Shown: piece by piece, positions 26,624-36,232 of the stretch
Layout: each line of letters begins with the position of its first letter
How positions within the stretch are numbered: the stretch's first letter is position 1
NCBI RefSeq assembly: GCF_004362015.1
Contig: NZ_SNWW01000006.1
Span: 62,001 to 126,000, forward strand
Direction: 5' to 3'
DNA length: 64,000 nt
Source: Flavobacterium chryseum
Lineage (GTDB): Bacteria > Bacteroidota > Bacteroidia > Flavobacteriales > Flavobacteriaceae
Made by a program: the position numbers and the translations under genes
The notes under the pieces: model-generated
Told to the model about the DNA's origin: nothing
Database searches by the model: none
The model's input: the letters and a program-made list of their open reading frames with translations, nothing else

Positions 26624-27727
26624 ATGATTACAAATCACAACAGCTTTTCCGGAGATCATCCAGAAATAAATAGCAGCTACAATACTGAGGATTATCACAT
26701 TGTAGTGATCGGAGCGTCTGCAGGAGGATTTGAAGCTATTAAAAAGATAGTTGCTGATCTACCGCCCGACTTTCGCCCGCCTGTTTTTATTGTCTGGCAT
26801 ACCGGGGCAGATGTGCAGGGCGTCATGCCCGGAGTACTGAACAAACTAAATTCCATTCATGCCGCACATGCTACTCACAATGAATTGATTAAACCCAATC
26901 GCATTTATATAGCACCGCCAGACCATCATTTATTATTGGAAGACGGTTATATAAAACTGACACACGGGCCAAAAGAAAATTATTTTCGCCCTGCTGTAGA
27001 TCCGCTGTTTCGTTCGGCTGCTTATAGTTACGGAACAAGAGTTATAGGAATAGTACTTTCAGGAGGACTTGACGACGGTACTGCCGGATTGTGGAGGATA
27101 AAAAATAATGGCGGAAGTACAATCGTACAGGATCCTGAAGATGCGGAAGCGCGTTCTATGCCCGAGAGTGCCCTACGGGAAGTTGAAGTCGATTATTGTG
27201 CCCCCGTTTCAGAAATTGCCGGAATACTGACCAAAATAGAAACCGAAGGAATTGACATAAATGCTGTAATAAAAGATAAAAAAACGGAGTTGGAAAATCG
27301 CAGTACAACCGGAGACAAACAAGCCGCAAGAAAATCATTTGAAATGGGAGAACTCTCCCCTTTTACCTGTCCTGACTGCAGGGGTGTTCTTTCTAAAATA
27401 GTAGAAGGCGGCATTTCACGCTATCGTTGTCATACCGGACATGCCTTTTCTGCCGATACACTACTCGCTACACTAAGCCGCAGGGTAGAAAACGACCTTT
27501 ATACGGCACTGGCAGGAATGGATGAAAGTATATGGCTTCTCAATCATATGGGAGATCATTTGGCAGAAATCAATCAAACCCAAGAAGCCGCACTTTACTT
27601 TATTAAAGCAAAAGAAACCGAAGGACATTCTGATTTGGTACGCGGAACAATAAAAAATTATAAGCAGCTTACCAATCCTAAGGTACAGATCGAAGTGAAC
27701 AATTTGAAAAATGAAACAAAATACTAA
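26624..27727 (+). CDS. cheB: Stand-alone CheB-type protein-glutamate methylesterase
   Basis: A 367-residue protein without the N-terminal receiver of enteric CheB. The catalytic triad looks complete: S32 in GASAGG, H59 in VWHTG, and D151 in the SGGLDDGTAG turn. C-terminal residues ~240-290 contain C-x2-C (FTCPDCRGVLSK) and YRCHTGHAF, the zinc-ribbon-like end often seen in this subgroup. The enzyme hydrolyses methyl-glutamate esters or deamidates glutamines. It lies 23 bp before the next CheB/CheR fusion, forming an operon. With no receiver domain, it is not controlled by its own phosphorylation. Confidence 0.92.
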   Translation: MITNHNSFSGDHPEINSSYNTEDYHIVVIGASAGGFEAIKKIVADLPPDFRPPVFIVWHTGADVQGVMPGVLNKLNSIHAAHATHNELIKPNRIYIAPPDHHLLLEDGYIKLTHGPKENYFRPAVDPLFRSAAYSYGTRVIGIVLSGGLDDGTAGLWRIKNNGGSTIVQDPEDAEARSMPESALREVEVDYCAPVSEIAGILTKIETEGIDINAVIKDKKTELENRSTTGDKQAARKSFEMGELSPFTCPDCRGVLSKIVEGGISRYRCHTGHAFSADTLLATLSRRVENDLYTALAGMDESIWLLNHMGDHLAEINQTQEAALYFIKAKETEGHSDLVRGTIKNYKQLTNPKVQIEVNNLKNETKY

Positions 27728-27750
27728 CTTTGTTCCATTCTTAGTATATT

Positions 27751-30700
27751 ATGAAAAAAAACGACTCTGACAGCACTAAAAAAGTAGTAAGACAGTTACA
27801 GCAAAAACCGGATAAAAACGAATTTCTAATTGTTGGAATTGGAGCTTCTGCAGGAGGTGTTCAGGCATTGCAGGAGTTTTTCAGGCAGGTGCCTGTAAAT
27901 ACCGGAATTGCCTACGTAGTAATACTGCACCTTTCTCCTGACCATGACAGCCAGCTTACTGCGGTACTGCAGCGTGAAACCCAATTACCCATTAAACAGG
28001 TCATTGACAAAGAACATATTGAGCCTGATCACGTTTACGTTGTTTCGCCAAACAAACATCTTACAATGGAAGGCAATACTATAATTGCAACTACCAATGT
28101 ACTGATGGAAGAGCGCCGTGCTCCCGTTGACATCTTTTTTCGTACCATGGCCGATGAATATGGTCCGCGTGCAATAGCGGTAATTTTATCCGGCACCGGA
28201 GCCAACGGATCGATGGGGCTTAAAAGAGTAAAAGAACGCGGCGGTGCCTGTTTCGTACAGAATCCGCGTGAAGCTGAATTCAACGAAATGCCCCGCAGCG
28301 CCATTGCTACAAAAATGATAGATGAAGTGCTTCCGGTTTCAAAAATACCGGAGAAAATCATATCCTATAATAACAGCATTGGTGAAATTGAAATTACCGA
28401 TGAGCCGGAAAAACGACCGGACGACCAGCAAAAAGCATTGCGCGAAATTTTCACGCAGCTGCGCATTCGCACCGGACATGATTTTACAAATTACAAACGT
28501 CCTACCCTGCTTCGCAGAATCGAAAGACGCATCAATATAACCGGACATTCTGATCTTCCTTCCTATGCAGCATATATGCATGACAATCCGAATGAACCAG
28601 CCGCTTTGCTGAAAGATCTTCTTATTTCGGTAACTAATTTTTTCAGAGATAAAAAACCTTTCGAAACCATTGAACAGGAAATTCTGCCTTTGCTTTTTAA
28701 AGATAAAACGAGTGAAGATCAGGTAAGAATATGGGTAACGGGATGTGCTACCGGTGAAGAAGCCTATTCGCTTGCCATTCTGTGTGCAGAAATAACACTC
28801 GGTGCCATTGATGCGCCGAAAGTCCAGATTTTTGCCACTGACATTGATGAAGCCGCCGTAGCTCACGCACGAGAAGGTTTGTATACATTAAACGATACTG
28901 CCGATGTTTCTGCCGAAAGACTTAGACGTTTTTTCAATAAAGAAGGCGACATGTACAGGATTCGTAGAGAAATTCGGGAAACCATAATGTTTGCCGCACA
29001 CAATTTCCTTAAAGACCCGCCATTTTCGCATCTCGATATGGTCAGCTGTCGTAACGTAATGATTTATCTGAACCAGACCGCACAGGAAAGAGTAATTGAA
29101 ACGTTTCACTTTGCCTTAAAACCGGGTGCCTTTCTATTTCTTGGTACTTCGGAATCTGTTGACGGGGCAAGCGATCTGTATTCTGTACACAACCGTGAAA
29201 ACCATATATTTCAAAGAAGACAGGTTACGCCGCGCGCTTATCCAATACCGGAATCAACGCCAAGCCTGAATTTTGATAAATTTAAAAATGACGATACATC
29301 TCAGGAACAGGAGAAAAAAATGCTGGACCGTATTTCCTTTGGTGACCTGCATCAGCAGTTGCTTGAAGAATATGCCCCGCCTTCACTTGTTGTAAATGAG
29401 GATTTTGAGATTTTGCATCTTACCGAACGTGCGGGTCAGTTTTTGCAGATTTCAGGTGGCGAACCTTCTAAGAATCTGTTAAAACTTATTAAGCCCGAAT
29501 TGCGACTTGAACTAAGATCTGCGCTCTACCAGTCTGCTCAAAGGCAATCTGCTGTAGAAGCACGTGGATTAAAAGTCAATATTAACGATAAAACCGAAAC
29601 TATCAATGTAAAAGTAAGACCTGTGTTACGCTCAGGAGATACTGCAAAAGGGTTTATTCTGATTATTTTTGAACCCGGAAAAGATGAAACCGGACAGGAA
29701 ATAGTTTTATCTTCGGATGAGCCGCTCGCCAAACAGATGGAAGAAGAACTTATCAGGGTTAAAATCCAGCTGAGAACTGCTAATGAACAGCATGACTTTC
29801 AGGCGGAGGAAATGAAAGCTTCTAATGAAGAACTTCAGGCCATGAACGAGGAACTCCGTTCGGCAGCAGAAGAACTGGAAACCAGTAAAGAAGAACTACA
29901 ATCTATCAACGAGGAACTTCGTACCGTAAATCAGGAACTTAAAGTAAAAATTGAAGAAACCAGTATAGCAAGCAACAACCTTCAGAATATTATAAATTCG
30001 ACAGACATTGGAACTATATTTTTGGACCGAAGTTTCCGGGTAGCTTTATACACGCCGGCAGCAGGTGCAATTTTCAATCTGATTTCTGCCGATTATGGGC
30101 GTCCGCTTACGGATATCACCCATAAACTCGAATATCATGAACTACAGCGCGATGCTGAAACCGTACTTGAAAAATTAAATATTATCGAGAAGGAAGTCAA
30201 CACCGCAGACGGAAATATTTACCTGATGCGCCTGACGCCGTATCGAACAGATGAAGACCGCATTAACGGAATCATAATTTCGTTTATAAATGTAACCGAA
30301 CGCAAACAAACCGAGGAAGCACTTCGATCTGTGGAAGATAAATACAGACTTAAACTAGAACAGCAGGTAGAACAGCGTACTGCAGAGCTTAAACAAAGCC
30401 GCGATCAGTATCTGACACTCGTACAAAACACTCCGGATGTCATTACCCGTTGGGATAAGGATTTGAAACTAATTTTCGCCAATTCAGCTTTTGAAAATAA
30501 AACAGGCGTAAATATTGGGATGCAGCTTGGGAAAACTTATCCGGAAATGGGACAGCCTGCGCAAATCGCGGTACCGTATGCCGAAAGTCTTGAGAAAGCT
30601 TTTTCAACAGGAGAAACAATTGAGCATTTTAACTCCTTTCCTACCCCACAGGGAGAAATTCATTTTTACTCCCGAATAACACCGGAAAGAAATGCTGACG

Positions 30701-32031
30701 GTGAGATTGAAACCATTCTTGCCACAGCCAGGGATATTACAGATCTTAAAAATGCCGCAGAAGAAATTAAAGAGAAACAGGAATTATTTCAGGCTACCAT
30801 GGACAGTTCGCCGGATATGATACAGGTATTTGAGGCTGTTCGTGACACAACGGGCGAAATAACCGACTTCCGTTGGGTTCTAAATAATTACGCTGCAGAA
30901 AAGATATACGGAAATGTTATTGGAGAAAGCCTTCTTACCTTAAATCCGGGTGTTTTAGAAGAGGGAATTTTTGAAACCTTCAGACAGGTTGTAACAACAG
31001 GAATACCGAATCTTTCTGAATTGCATTACAAACATGAACAGTTTAATGACTGGTTCTATCAGTCGGCAGTAAAACTGAATGACGGTCTTGTAACCACAAC
31101 GATAAAAATCACGGCACTCAAAGAAGCCGAGCAGGAAATCAAATCCGGCAGGGAATTTCTTCGTTCCGTGATCGACAGTTCTCTTGATGTAATTCAGGTT
31201 TTTAAAGCTGTGCGTGATGATAATGGCAAAATTACAGATTTTGTCTGGCTGGTACAGAACAGCAAAGGAATGGAACAGAACGATGATGTTATAGGCGAAA
31301 ACCTTCTTGAGAAAAATCCGGGAATTGTTGAAGCAGGTATTTTTGACAGACTTGTACAGGTGGCCGAAACCGGAATACCTGTCGAAATTGAGCAATACTA
31401 TTCGTCTGAGCAGTTTAAAGACAGTTGGTTTTATCAGGCCATCGTTAAACAGGATGACGGCGTGGTAATGACAACCCGAAATATTACCAAACAAATTACG
31501 GCAGAAAAAGAACTGTTGGGCTTAAAAGATGAGCTTGCCAAAAAAGCCAATGACCGTTATCTGGAGCTTTTTAACTCTATAGATGAAGGTTTTTGTATTA
31601 TACAAGTAGAGTTCGATAAAGATGGGAATGCCTATGATTATCGCTTTATAGAGGCAAACAATGCATTTGCAACCCAGACAGGCCTGCATAATGCCGCCGG
31701 TAAAACCATAAAGCAACTTTCTCCTGATCAGGATCAACATTTACTGGAGATATACGGCAGAATTGCTAAAACTCGCGAACCGGAACGTTTTGAAAATCAA
31801 ATTAAAGAAACCGGTTATTATTACGAAGTTTATGCATTTTCAACAGGTAATCCTGAAGATTATCGTTTGGCAGTGCTCTTCAATGATATCACACAACGTA
31901 AAAAGGAAGAAAAGAAAAAGGAACTGGCACAAGAACAGCTTCGCGTATTTGAAGAACGTTCCCGTATAGCACTTGAATCTGCAGGAATGGCTTCATGGGA
32001 CTGGAATGTGAATGAAGATATGATCAGCTGA
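27751..32031 (+). CDS. CheB/CheR/multi-PAS sensor protein, truncated by an in-frame TGA
   Basis: 1426 residues before the stop. Order: CheB (S33 in GASAGG, H60, but N152 where the catalytic Asp of the GTGxDG turn is expected); CheR (~200-480, SAM motif WVTGCATGEEAYSLAI near 330); a long E/L-rich coiled coil (~660-740, SNEELQAMNEELRSAAEELE); then five full PAS domains. PAS 3 (30769-31140) and PAS 4 (31141-31515) are recent duplicates of each other. A sixth PAS begins with ASWDWNVNEDMIS and is cut by TGA at 32029-32031. The frame continues past it through the rest of that PAS and a histidine kinase, so TGG (Trp) to TGA is the likely change. The full product would be 1766 residues. Confidence 0.9.
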   Translation: MKKNDSDSTKKVVRQLQQKPDKNEFLIVGIGASAGGVQALQEFFRQVPVNTGIAYVVILHLSPDHDSQLTAVLQRETQLPIKQVIDKEHIEPDHVYVVSPNKHLTMEGNTIIATTNVLMEERRAPVDIFFRTMADEYGPRAIAVILSGTGANGSMGLKRVKERGGACFVQNPREAEFNEMPRSAIATKMIDEVLPVSKIPEKIISYNNSIGEIEITDEPEKRPDDQQKALREIFTQLRIRTGHDFTNYKRPTLLRRIERRINITGHSDLPSYAAYMHDNPNEPAALLKDLLISVTNFFRDKKPFETIEQEILPLLFKDKTSEDQVRIWVTGCATGEEAYSLAILCAEITLGAIDAPKVQIFATDIDEAAVAHAREGLYTLNDTADVSAERLRRFFNKEGDMYRIRREIRETIMFAAHNFLKDPPFSHLDMVSCRNVMIYLNQTAQERVIETFHFALKPGAFLFLGTSESVDGASDLYSVHNRENHIFQRRQVTPRAYPIPESTPSLNFDKFKNDDTSQEQEKKMLDRISFGDLHQQLLEEYAPPSLVVNEDFEILHLTERAGQFLQISGGEPSKNLLKLIKPELRLELRSALYQSAQRQSAVEARGLKVNINDKTETINVKVRPVLRSGDTAKGFILIIFEPGKDETGQEIVLSSDEPLAKQMEEELIRVKIQLRTANEQHDFQAEEMKASNEELQAMNEELRSAAEELETSKEELQSINEELRTVNQELKVKIEETSIASNNLQNIINSTDIGTIFLDRSFRVALYTPAAGAIFNLISADYGRPLTDITHKLEYHELQRDAETVLEKLNIIEKEVNTADGNIYLMRLTPYRTDEDRINGIIISFINVTERKQTEEALRSVEDKYRLKLEQQVEQRTAELKQSRDQYLTLVQNTPDVITRWDKDLKLIFANSAFENKTGVNIGMQLGKTYPEMGQPAQIAVPYAESLEKAFSTGETIEHFNSFPTPQGEIHFYSRITPERNADGEIETILATARDITDLKNAAEEIKEKQELFQATMDSSPDMIQVFEAVRDTTGEITDFRWVLNNYAAEKIYGNVIGESLLTLNPGVLEEGIFETFRQVVTTGIPNLSELHYKHEQFNDWFYQSAVKLNDGLVTTTIKITALKEAEQEIKSGREFLRSVIDSSLDVIQVFKAVRDDNGKITDFVWLVQNSKGMEQNDDVIGENLLEKNPGIVEAGIFDRLVQVAETGIPVEIEQYYSSEQFKDSWFYQAIVKQDDGVVMTTRNITKQITAEKELLGLKDELAKKANDRYLELFNSIDEGFCIIQVEFDKDGNAYDYRFIEANNAFATQTGLHNAAGKTIKQLSPDQDQHLLEIYGRIAKTREPERFENQIKETGYYYEVYAFSTGNPEDYRLAVLFNDITQRKKEEKKKELAQEQLRVFEERSRIALESAGMASWDWNVNEDMIS

Positions 32032-33051
32032 AATGAAAACCATTACAAACTTCTGGGACTTACACCCGGGAATGGAACCGTAAACGTTTCGTTTTTTGAG
32101 AAGTTCGTACATCCTCATGATAAAAAAACGGTAATAAGTTCGCTGCAACAAGCAGTTGACACAGCTGGGGAATTCATAGCAGAATTTCGCATCCTTCGCG
32201 CAGATAATGGAGCTGAATCATGGATGAAAGGATATGGCAGAACCGTAAGCGAGGATAAAGGAAAGGCATCACGCATCATTGGAGTAATGTTGGATATTAC
32301 AGAACAGAAGCAGTTTACAGAAGAGCTTAGCAGACAGGTTAGCGAAAGAACTGTTGAACTGCAGCGCTCTAATGATGACCTTCGTCAGTTTGCCCATGTT
32401 GCCAGCCATGATCTTAAAGAACCGGTTAGAAAGATAAGAACATTTCAAAATAGAATTTTAGAGGAATTTGGCGATCTGCTTCCGCCGGAAGTTAAATTAT
32501 ACCTGCAGCGCATTGAGTCAGCCGCAGTCCGTATGTATACAATGATTGACGGTGTGCTTCATTATTCAAAACTTGGAAATGAACAGGACCCGCTTGAAAC
32601 TGTAGACCTTAATGAAATCATTGCAGCTATAAAGACCGATCTTGAGATACTTATAGATACTAAAAAAGCATTAATTACAACGTCGAACCTGCCTTCTATA
32701 GAAGCTCATTTTACGTTGGTGTACCAGCTTTTTTACAATCTTATTCTTAACTCGCTGAAATTTGCAAAATCAACAGAACCGTCAAGAATTGAAATTACTT
32801 CTGACCAAATAAGTAATGAAAATGGCAATTATCTCATGATAACCATAACAGATAACGGCATAGGATTTAGACCAGAACAGTCTGAAAGTATTTTTGATAC
32901 GTTCACCAGACTGAACTCTGCCGATAAATATGAAGGGTCAGGCCTTGGACTGGCGCTTTGTAAAAAAATAATGGAACGTTATAAAGGAACAATCACAGCA
33001 ACCGCTGAACCAAATAATGGAGCCGTTTTTACGCTGTTGCTTCCTCTTTAA
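32032..33051 (+). pseudogene. Downstream part of the CheB/CheR kinase: PAS end plus histidine kinase
   Basis: In the same frame as the preceding gene and directly after its TGA. It begins with NENHYKLLGLTPG, the normal continuation of the PAS domain. The first internal ATG is at 32224 (MKGYGRTVSED), which could give a 275-residue kinase by reinitiation. The kinase core is intact: HVASHDLKEPVRKI with the phosphoacceptor His, N box NLILNSLKFA, DNGIGF and GSGLGLAL. A shorter, separately made kinase is possible; otherwise this part is lost, or the TGA is a sequencing error. Confidence 0.8.
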
Positions 33052-33075
33052 AATAAACCTTTTAATTGATAAATT

Positions 33076-33510
33076 ATGTCACACAAAATTTTACTGATAG
33101 ACGACGATGGCGACGACAGGGAATTTTTCCTTGACGCAATTTCTAAAGTTTCATCTCAAGTTTCCTGCACTGTATTAGAAAGCTGCATGAATTTGATTCC
33201 CGATCTTACCGCTGGAAAAATAGAGCGGCCGGATCTTATTTTCTTGGATATTAATATACCCGAAATGAGTGGGTGGACGTGCCTTGCGCTTCTTAAAAAA
33301 AATGCGCTTTTGGCTGACATACCTGTAATTATGTATTCTACTTCGAACCATATCGAAGAAGCCATGAGGGCAAAAAAAGAAGGAGCAGTCAGCTTTTTTA
33401 CAAAACCTTATGATTTAAAAGAGCTTCATGAAATCTTAAAAGAAGTAATCGAACATATGGATGAAAATACACTTACCGAGCTGCATCAAAATTCAGACAG
33501 ATTTTATTAA
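33076..33510 (+). CDS. Receiver-only response regulator (Rcp1-like)
   Basis: A 144-residue receiver with DDDGDD at residues 9-14, phosphoacceptor D58 (LIFLDINIP), the STS switch region and K in FTKPYD. It follows the kinase by 24 bp and is its obvious partner. There is no DNA-binding domain, so it signals by protein contact or in a phosphorelay. It ends the CheB-CheB/CheR operon; a strong terminator follows. Confidence 0.94.
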   Translation: MSHKILLIDDDGDDREFFLDAISKVSSQVSCTVLESCMNLIPDLTAGKIERPDLIFLDINIPEMSGWTCLALLKKNALLADIPVIMYSTSNHIEEAMRAKKEGAVSFFTKPYDLKELHEILKEVIEHMDENTLTELHQNSDRFY

Positions 33511-33591
33511 GACACGTGTTATTTATTTTCAATTAAGAAGTATTCATTTATAATTAAAATTATGTAGCAAGAAAAAATAAGCCTTGCCTAC

Positions 33592-33630
33592 CACAAAAGC
33601 CCGTAATGATTTTCATTACGGGCTTTTGTG
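33592..33630 (+). terminator. Strong terminator after the signalling operon
   Basis: A near-perfect hairpin with ~16-bp arms (CACAAAAGCCCGTAATGA / TCATTACGGGCTTTTGTG) 80 bp past the response-regulator stop. Confidence 0.9.
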
Positions 33631-34015
33631 CTTAATATATTACATCATAAAAAAGGAATTTCAACTAAAATTCAGGTTTCATTTTCCAGTATCGTTTTCT
33701 TCTTCTTTTAAAATAGTATTCGAAAAATTTTTAAACTACTGATAAACAGATTCTTCAAACTACTATTTAATCATTTACATAAATGAAATAAATATGACGT
33801 AGGAATCATGCAATATCTGTAAATCAAAGATTTAATTCTGTAAAAAACTTATAATCAGTTACTTGATATTTGTTTGAATCAGATGATTATGGAAACAAAT
33901 AACGGTTTAATCTATGCAAGATTAAGTCCGTAAACAGTTGATAAACAGCCATAACATCTGTATAAAATAGAGTATTAACAGAATGAACTGAAGTTTAATT
34001 TTAAAATTAGAAATT
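33631..34015. other. AT-rich promoter region of the alcohol dehydrogenase operon
   Basis: About 385 bp with no ORF. A hairpin-forming sequence lies at 33903-33930 (TTTAATCT-ATGCA-AGATTAA), 85 bp before the ATG, and may be part of the leader or an operator. Confidence 0.4.
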
Positions 34016-35170
34016 ATGTTAGCAATGAATTATCGCGGTCCACACAGAGTCCGTATAGATTATGATAAGCCCGAGCCCGAAATTCTGCATCCGGGCGATG
34101 CAATAGTACGAGTACTTCGTTCGTGTATCTGTGGTTCTGATCTTCACCTTTATCACGGTTTAGTGCCTGATACGCGTGTGGGATCTACTTTCGGACATGA
34201 ATTTATCGGTGAAATCGTAGAAATCGGTTCCTCCGTAGAAAAAGTCAAAATTGGCGACCGTGTTATGGTTCCTTTTAATATTGCTTGTGGCAAATGCGCT
34301 TTCTGCCGACAGGAATTGTATGGCAATTGCCACGAATCGAATCCTGAAGCTACGGCTGTGGGCGGTATTTTTGGCTATTCGCATACTGCCGGAGGTTATG
34401 ATGGCGGTCAGGCAGAATATGTGCGTGTGCCGTATGCCGATGTTGGCCCGGTGGTAATACCGCAATGGATGGATCCTGATGACGCTGTGCTGCTGACCGA
34501 TGTAGTGCCAACCGGATATCAGGCTGCGGAAATGGGCGGTATACAGCCAGGAGATACAGTTGTTGTTTTTGGTGCAGGACCAATCGGAATTATGGCTGCT
34601 AAATGTGCATGGCTTTTTGGAGCTGGACGCGTAATCATTATCGACCATATCGAATACCGACTTGAATTCGCTGAAAGATATGCGCAGTGTGAAGCTTTCA
34701 ATTTTAATTCAATTGGAGATCCTGTTGTTTTTCTTAAAACAATTACAGATTCTCTGGGAGCCGATGTTTGCATTGATGCCGTAGGTTGTGAAGCGGCAGG
34801 AAATGCCATTAATACACTTACCGGGCGTAGATTATTGTTGCAGGGCGGCTCTACTACGGCGCTTCATTGGGCTATTAATGGAGTTAAAAAAGGCGGCATT
34901 GTTTCTATTGTTGGAGTTTATGGACCAATTGACAGTTTAATTCCAATAGGAAACGTAGTAAACAAAGGTATTACCATTCGTGCTAATCAGGCTTCTGTAA
35001 AACGCCTTCTGCCAAGACTTATTGAGCATGTTCAGTCCGGAGTTCTTAATCCAAAAGGACTGATTACGCACCGTATTCCGCTGGAAGAAGTGTCAGAAGC
35101 TTATCATATCTTTTCTTCAAAACTGGATAATTGTATTAAAACGGTATTGGTTCCGCCAACGGCCAGTTAA
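34016..35170 (+). CDS. Zinc-dependent alcohol/formaldehyde dehydrogenase (MDR family)
   Basis: A 384-residue medium-chain dehydrogenase. Catalytic zinc ligands C39 (CGSDLHLY) and H61-E62 (FGHEF) and all four structural zinc cysteines (C91, C94, C97, C105) are present. The NAD-binding loop is VVFGAGPIGIMAAK. It resembles the glutathione-independent formaldehyde dehydrogenase-like group, common in stress regions of soil bacteria. Two small genes follow at 19 and 30 bp, forming an operon. The substrate cannot be fixed from sequence. Confidence 0.93.
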   Translation: MLAMNYRGPHRVRIDYDKPEPEILHPGDAIVRVLRSCICGSDLHLYHGLVPDTRVGSTFGHEFIGEIVEIGSSVEKVKIGDRVMVPFNIACGKCAFCRQELYGNCHESNPEATAVGGIFGYSHTAGGYDGGQAEYVRVPYADVGPVVIPQWMDPDDAVLLTDVVPTGYQAAEMGGIQPGDTVVVFGAGPIGIMAAKCAWLFGAGRVIIIDHIEYRLEFAERYAQCEAFNFNSIGDPVVFLKTITDSLGADVCIDAVGCEAAGNAINTLTGRRLLLQGGSTTALHWAINGVKKGGIVSIVGVYGPIDSLIPIGNVVNKGITIRANQASVKRLLPRLIEHVQSGVLNPKGLITHRIPLEEVSEAYHIFSSKLDNCIKTVLVPPTAS

Positions 35171-35189
35171 TTAATTTAAAAATAATATT

Positions 35190-35732
35190 ATGATAACAGA
35201 TGAAACAAGCCCTCAGGATTTTGTCAACGACAGACAGGGTGATTATAGCCATATTAAAGGATGGGGTATTGATGCGGATGTGAAAAACGATCCCACGTAT
35301 CCTATAAAAAAACGAAACAACGATGAGCATAAAGGGTATACCTGGGAGCGTCCGGATTTGCAGGATGAAACTGTAGAAGTACTACAATCAGTAGAGCGTC
35401 CTAATCTTACTGCAGTATACGGAACATCAAAACCTCCTAAAGGACTAAGCGGAGCCATACGAAGACTTGCCTACAAATACAGTGAATCGAGTTATGGCAG
35501 ATGGCTTCCGCTTATACTGGCTGACCGTGTCGATATGATAGAAGGAGTTTTGGAAGATTTTGCCAGTGGCCATGTTCCCAATATCCCAAAAGAAGTTGGA
35601 CTCAAATCAGAGTGGAAATACAACAAAAAAGGGTTCTTAGTAAAAGCTGCTGCGGGTATTGTAGTTACAGGCTTAGTGCTTACTTATTTAATGGCATCTT
35701 CTGATAAGAAACCAAAACACAGCGAATCGTAA
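35190..35732 (+). CDS. Hypothetical protein with C-terminal membrane helix
   Basis: A 180-residue protein: a charged N-terminal part (DFVNDRQGDYSHIKGWGIDAD.KNDPTYP), a middle segment (LAYKYSESSYGRWLPLILADRVDMIEGVLEDF), and one hydrophobic helix at ~150-168. The C-terminus is short and basic. I recognise no named family. Its place behind alcohol dehydrogenase and before the SPW protein suggests a membrane-tethered stress protein. Confidence 0.75.
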   Translation: MITDETSPQDFVNDRQGDYSHIKGWGIDADVKNDPTYPIKKRNNDEHKGYTWERPDLQDETVEVLQSVERPNLTAVYGTSKPPKGLSGAIRRLAYKYSESSYGRWLPLILADRVDMIEGVLEDFASGHVPNIPKEVGLKSEWKYNKKGFLVKAAAGIVVTGLVLTYLMASSDKKPKHSES

Positions 35733-35762
35733 ATTTTTTCCATACAAATTAAATAAAACATT

Positions 35763-36119
35763 ATGAAACCAATTGATACAAAAACGCATGGATATATAGA
35801 TTATATCATGGGCATTATTCTTATTGCAGTACCTTTTCTTTTGAAGTTAAATGTCGAAAGTACTCCAAGTATTGTATTATTTGTTCTTGGTGCGGGAGCA
35901 TTAGTATACAGCATATTGACCCAATACGAATTGGGACTTGTAAAGTTAATCCCAATGAACATTCACTTGATGCTGGATATTGCTTCGGGAATATTTCTTG
36001 CTGCATCACCCTGGCTGCTTGGATTTTCAGAGGTCGTTTATCTTCCGCATTTGATACTCGGTTTATTAGAAATTGGAGTGGCCGTAATGACAAATCCAAA
36101 ACCGCGAATTGAATTATAG
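35763..36119 (+). CDS. SPW-repeat-type membrane protein
   Basis: A 118-residue protein with four predicted membrane helices (residues ~12-28, 36-52, 65-82, 92-110). The second half carries ASPWLLGF, the SPW motif; the first half has the related but altered AVPFLLKL. Such small proteins are common in bacteria; their function is unknown. Last gene of the three-gene alcohol dehydrogenase operon, with a terminator 18 bp on. Confidence 0.82.
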   Translation: MKPIDTKTHGYIDYIMGIILIAVPFLLKLNVESTPSIVLFVLGAGALVYSILTQYELGLVKLIPMNIHLMLDIASGIFLAASPWLLGFSEVVYLPHLILGLLEIGVAVMTNPKPRIEL

Positions 36120-36136
36120 ATTTTTTGCAAAAAAAA

Positions 36137-36164
36137 ATAAGCTGCCTCAGGCAGCTTATTTTAA
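36137..36164 (+). terminator. Terminator of the alcohol dehydrogenase operon
   Basis: Perfect hairpin AATAAGCTGCC-TCA-GGCAGCTTATT (36137-36160) followed by TTAA, 18 bp after the SPW gene. Confidence 0.88.
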
Positions 36165-36232
36165 TTATAATCGAAAGTTAAATACTTTCTTCCTCCCATT
36201 CAGGAGTTAAACCCTATTTACGACAGTTGTTT

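Noticed and set aside
34160-34648. 162-codon minus-strand frame within the alcohol dehydrogenase gene
   Set aside because: Antisense to a gene with intact zinc and cofactor motifs; no support of its own.
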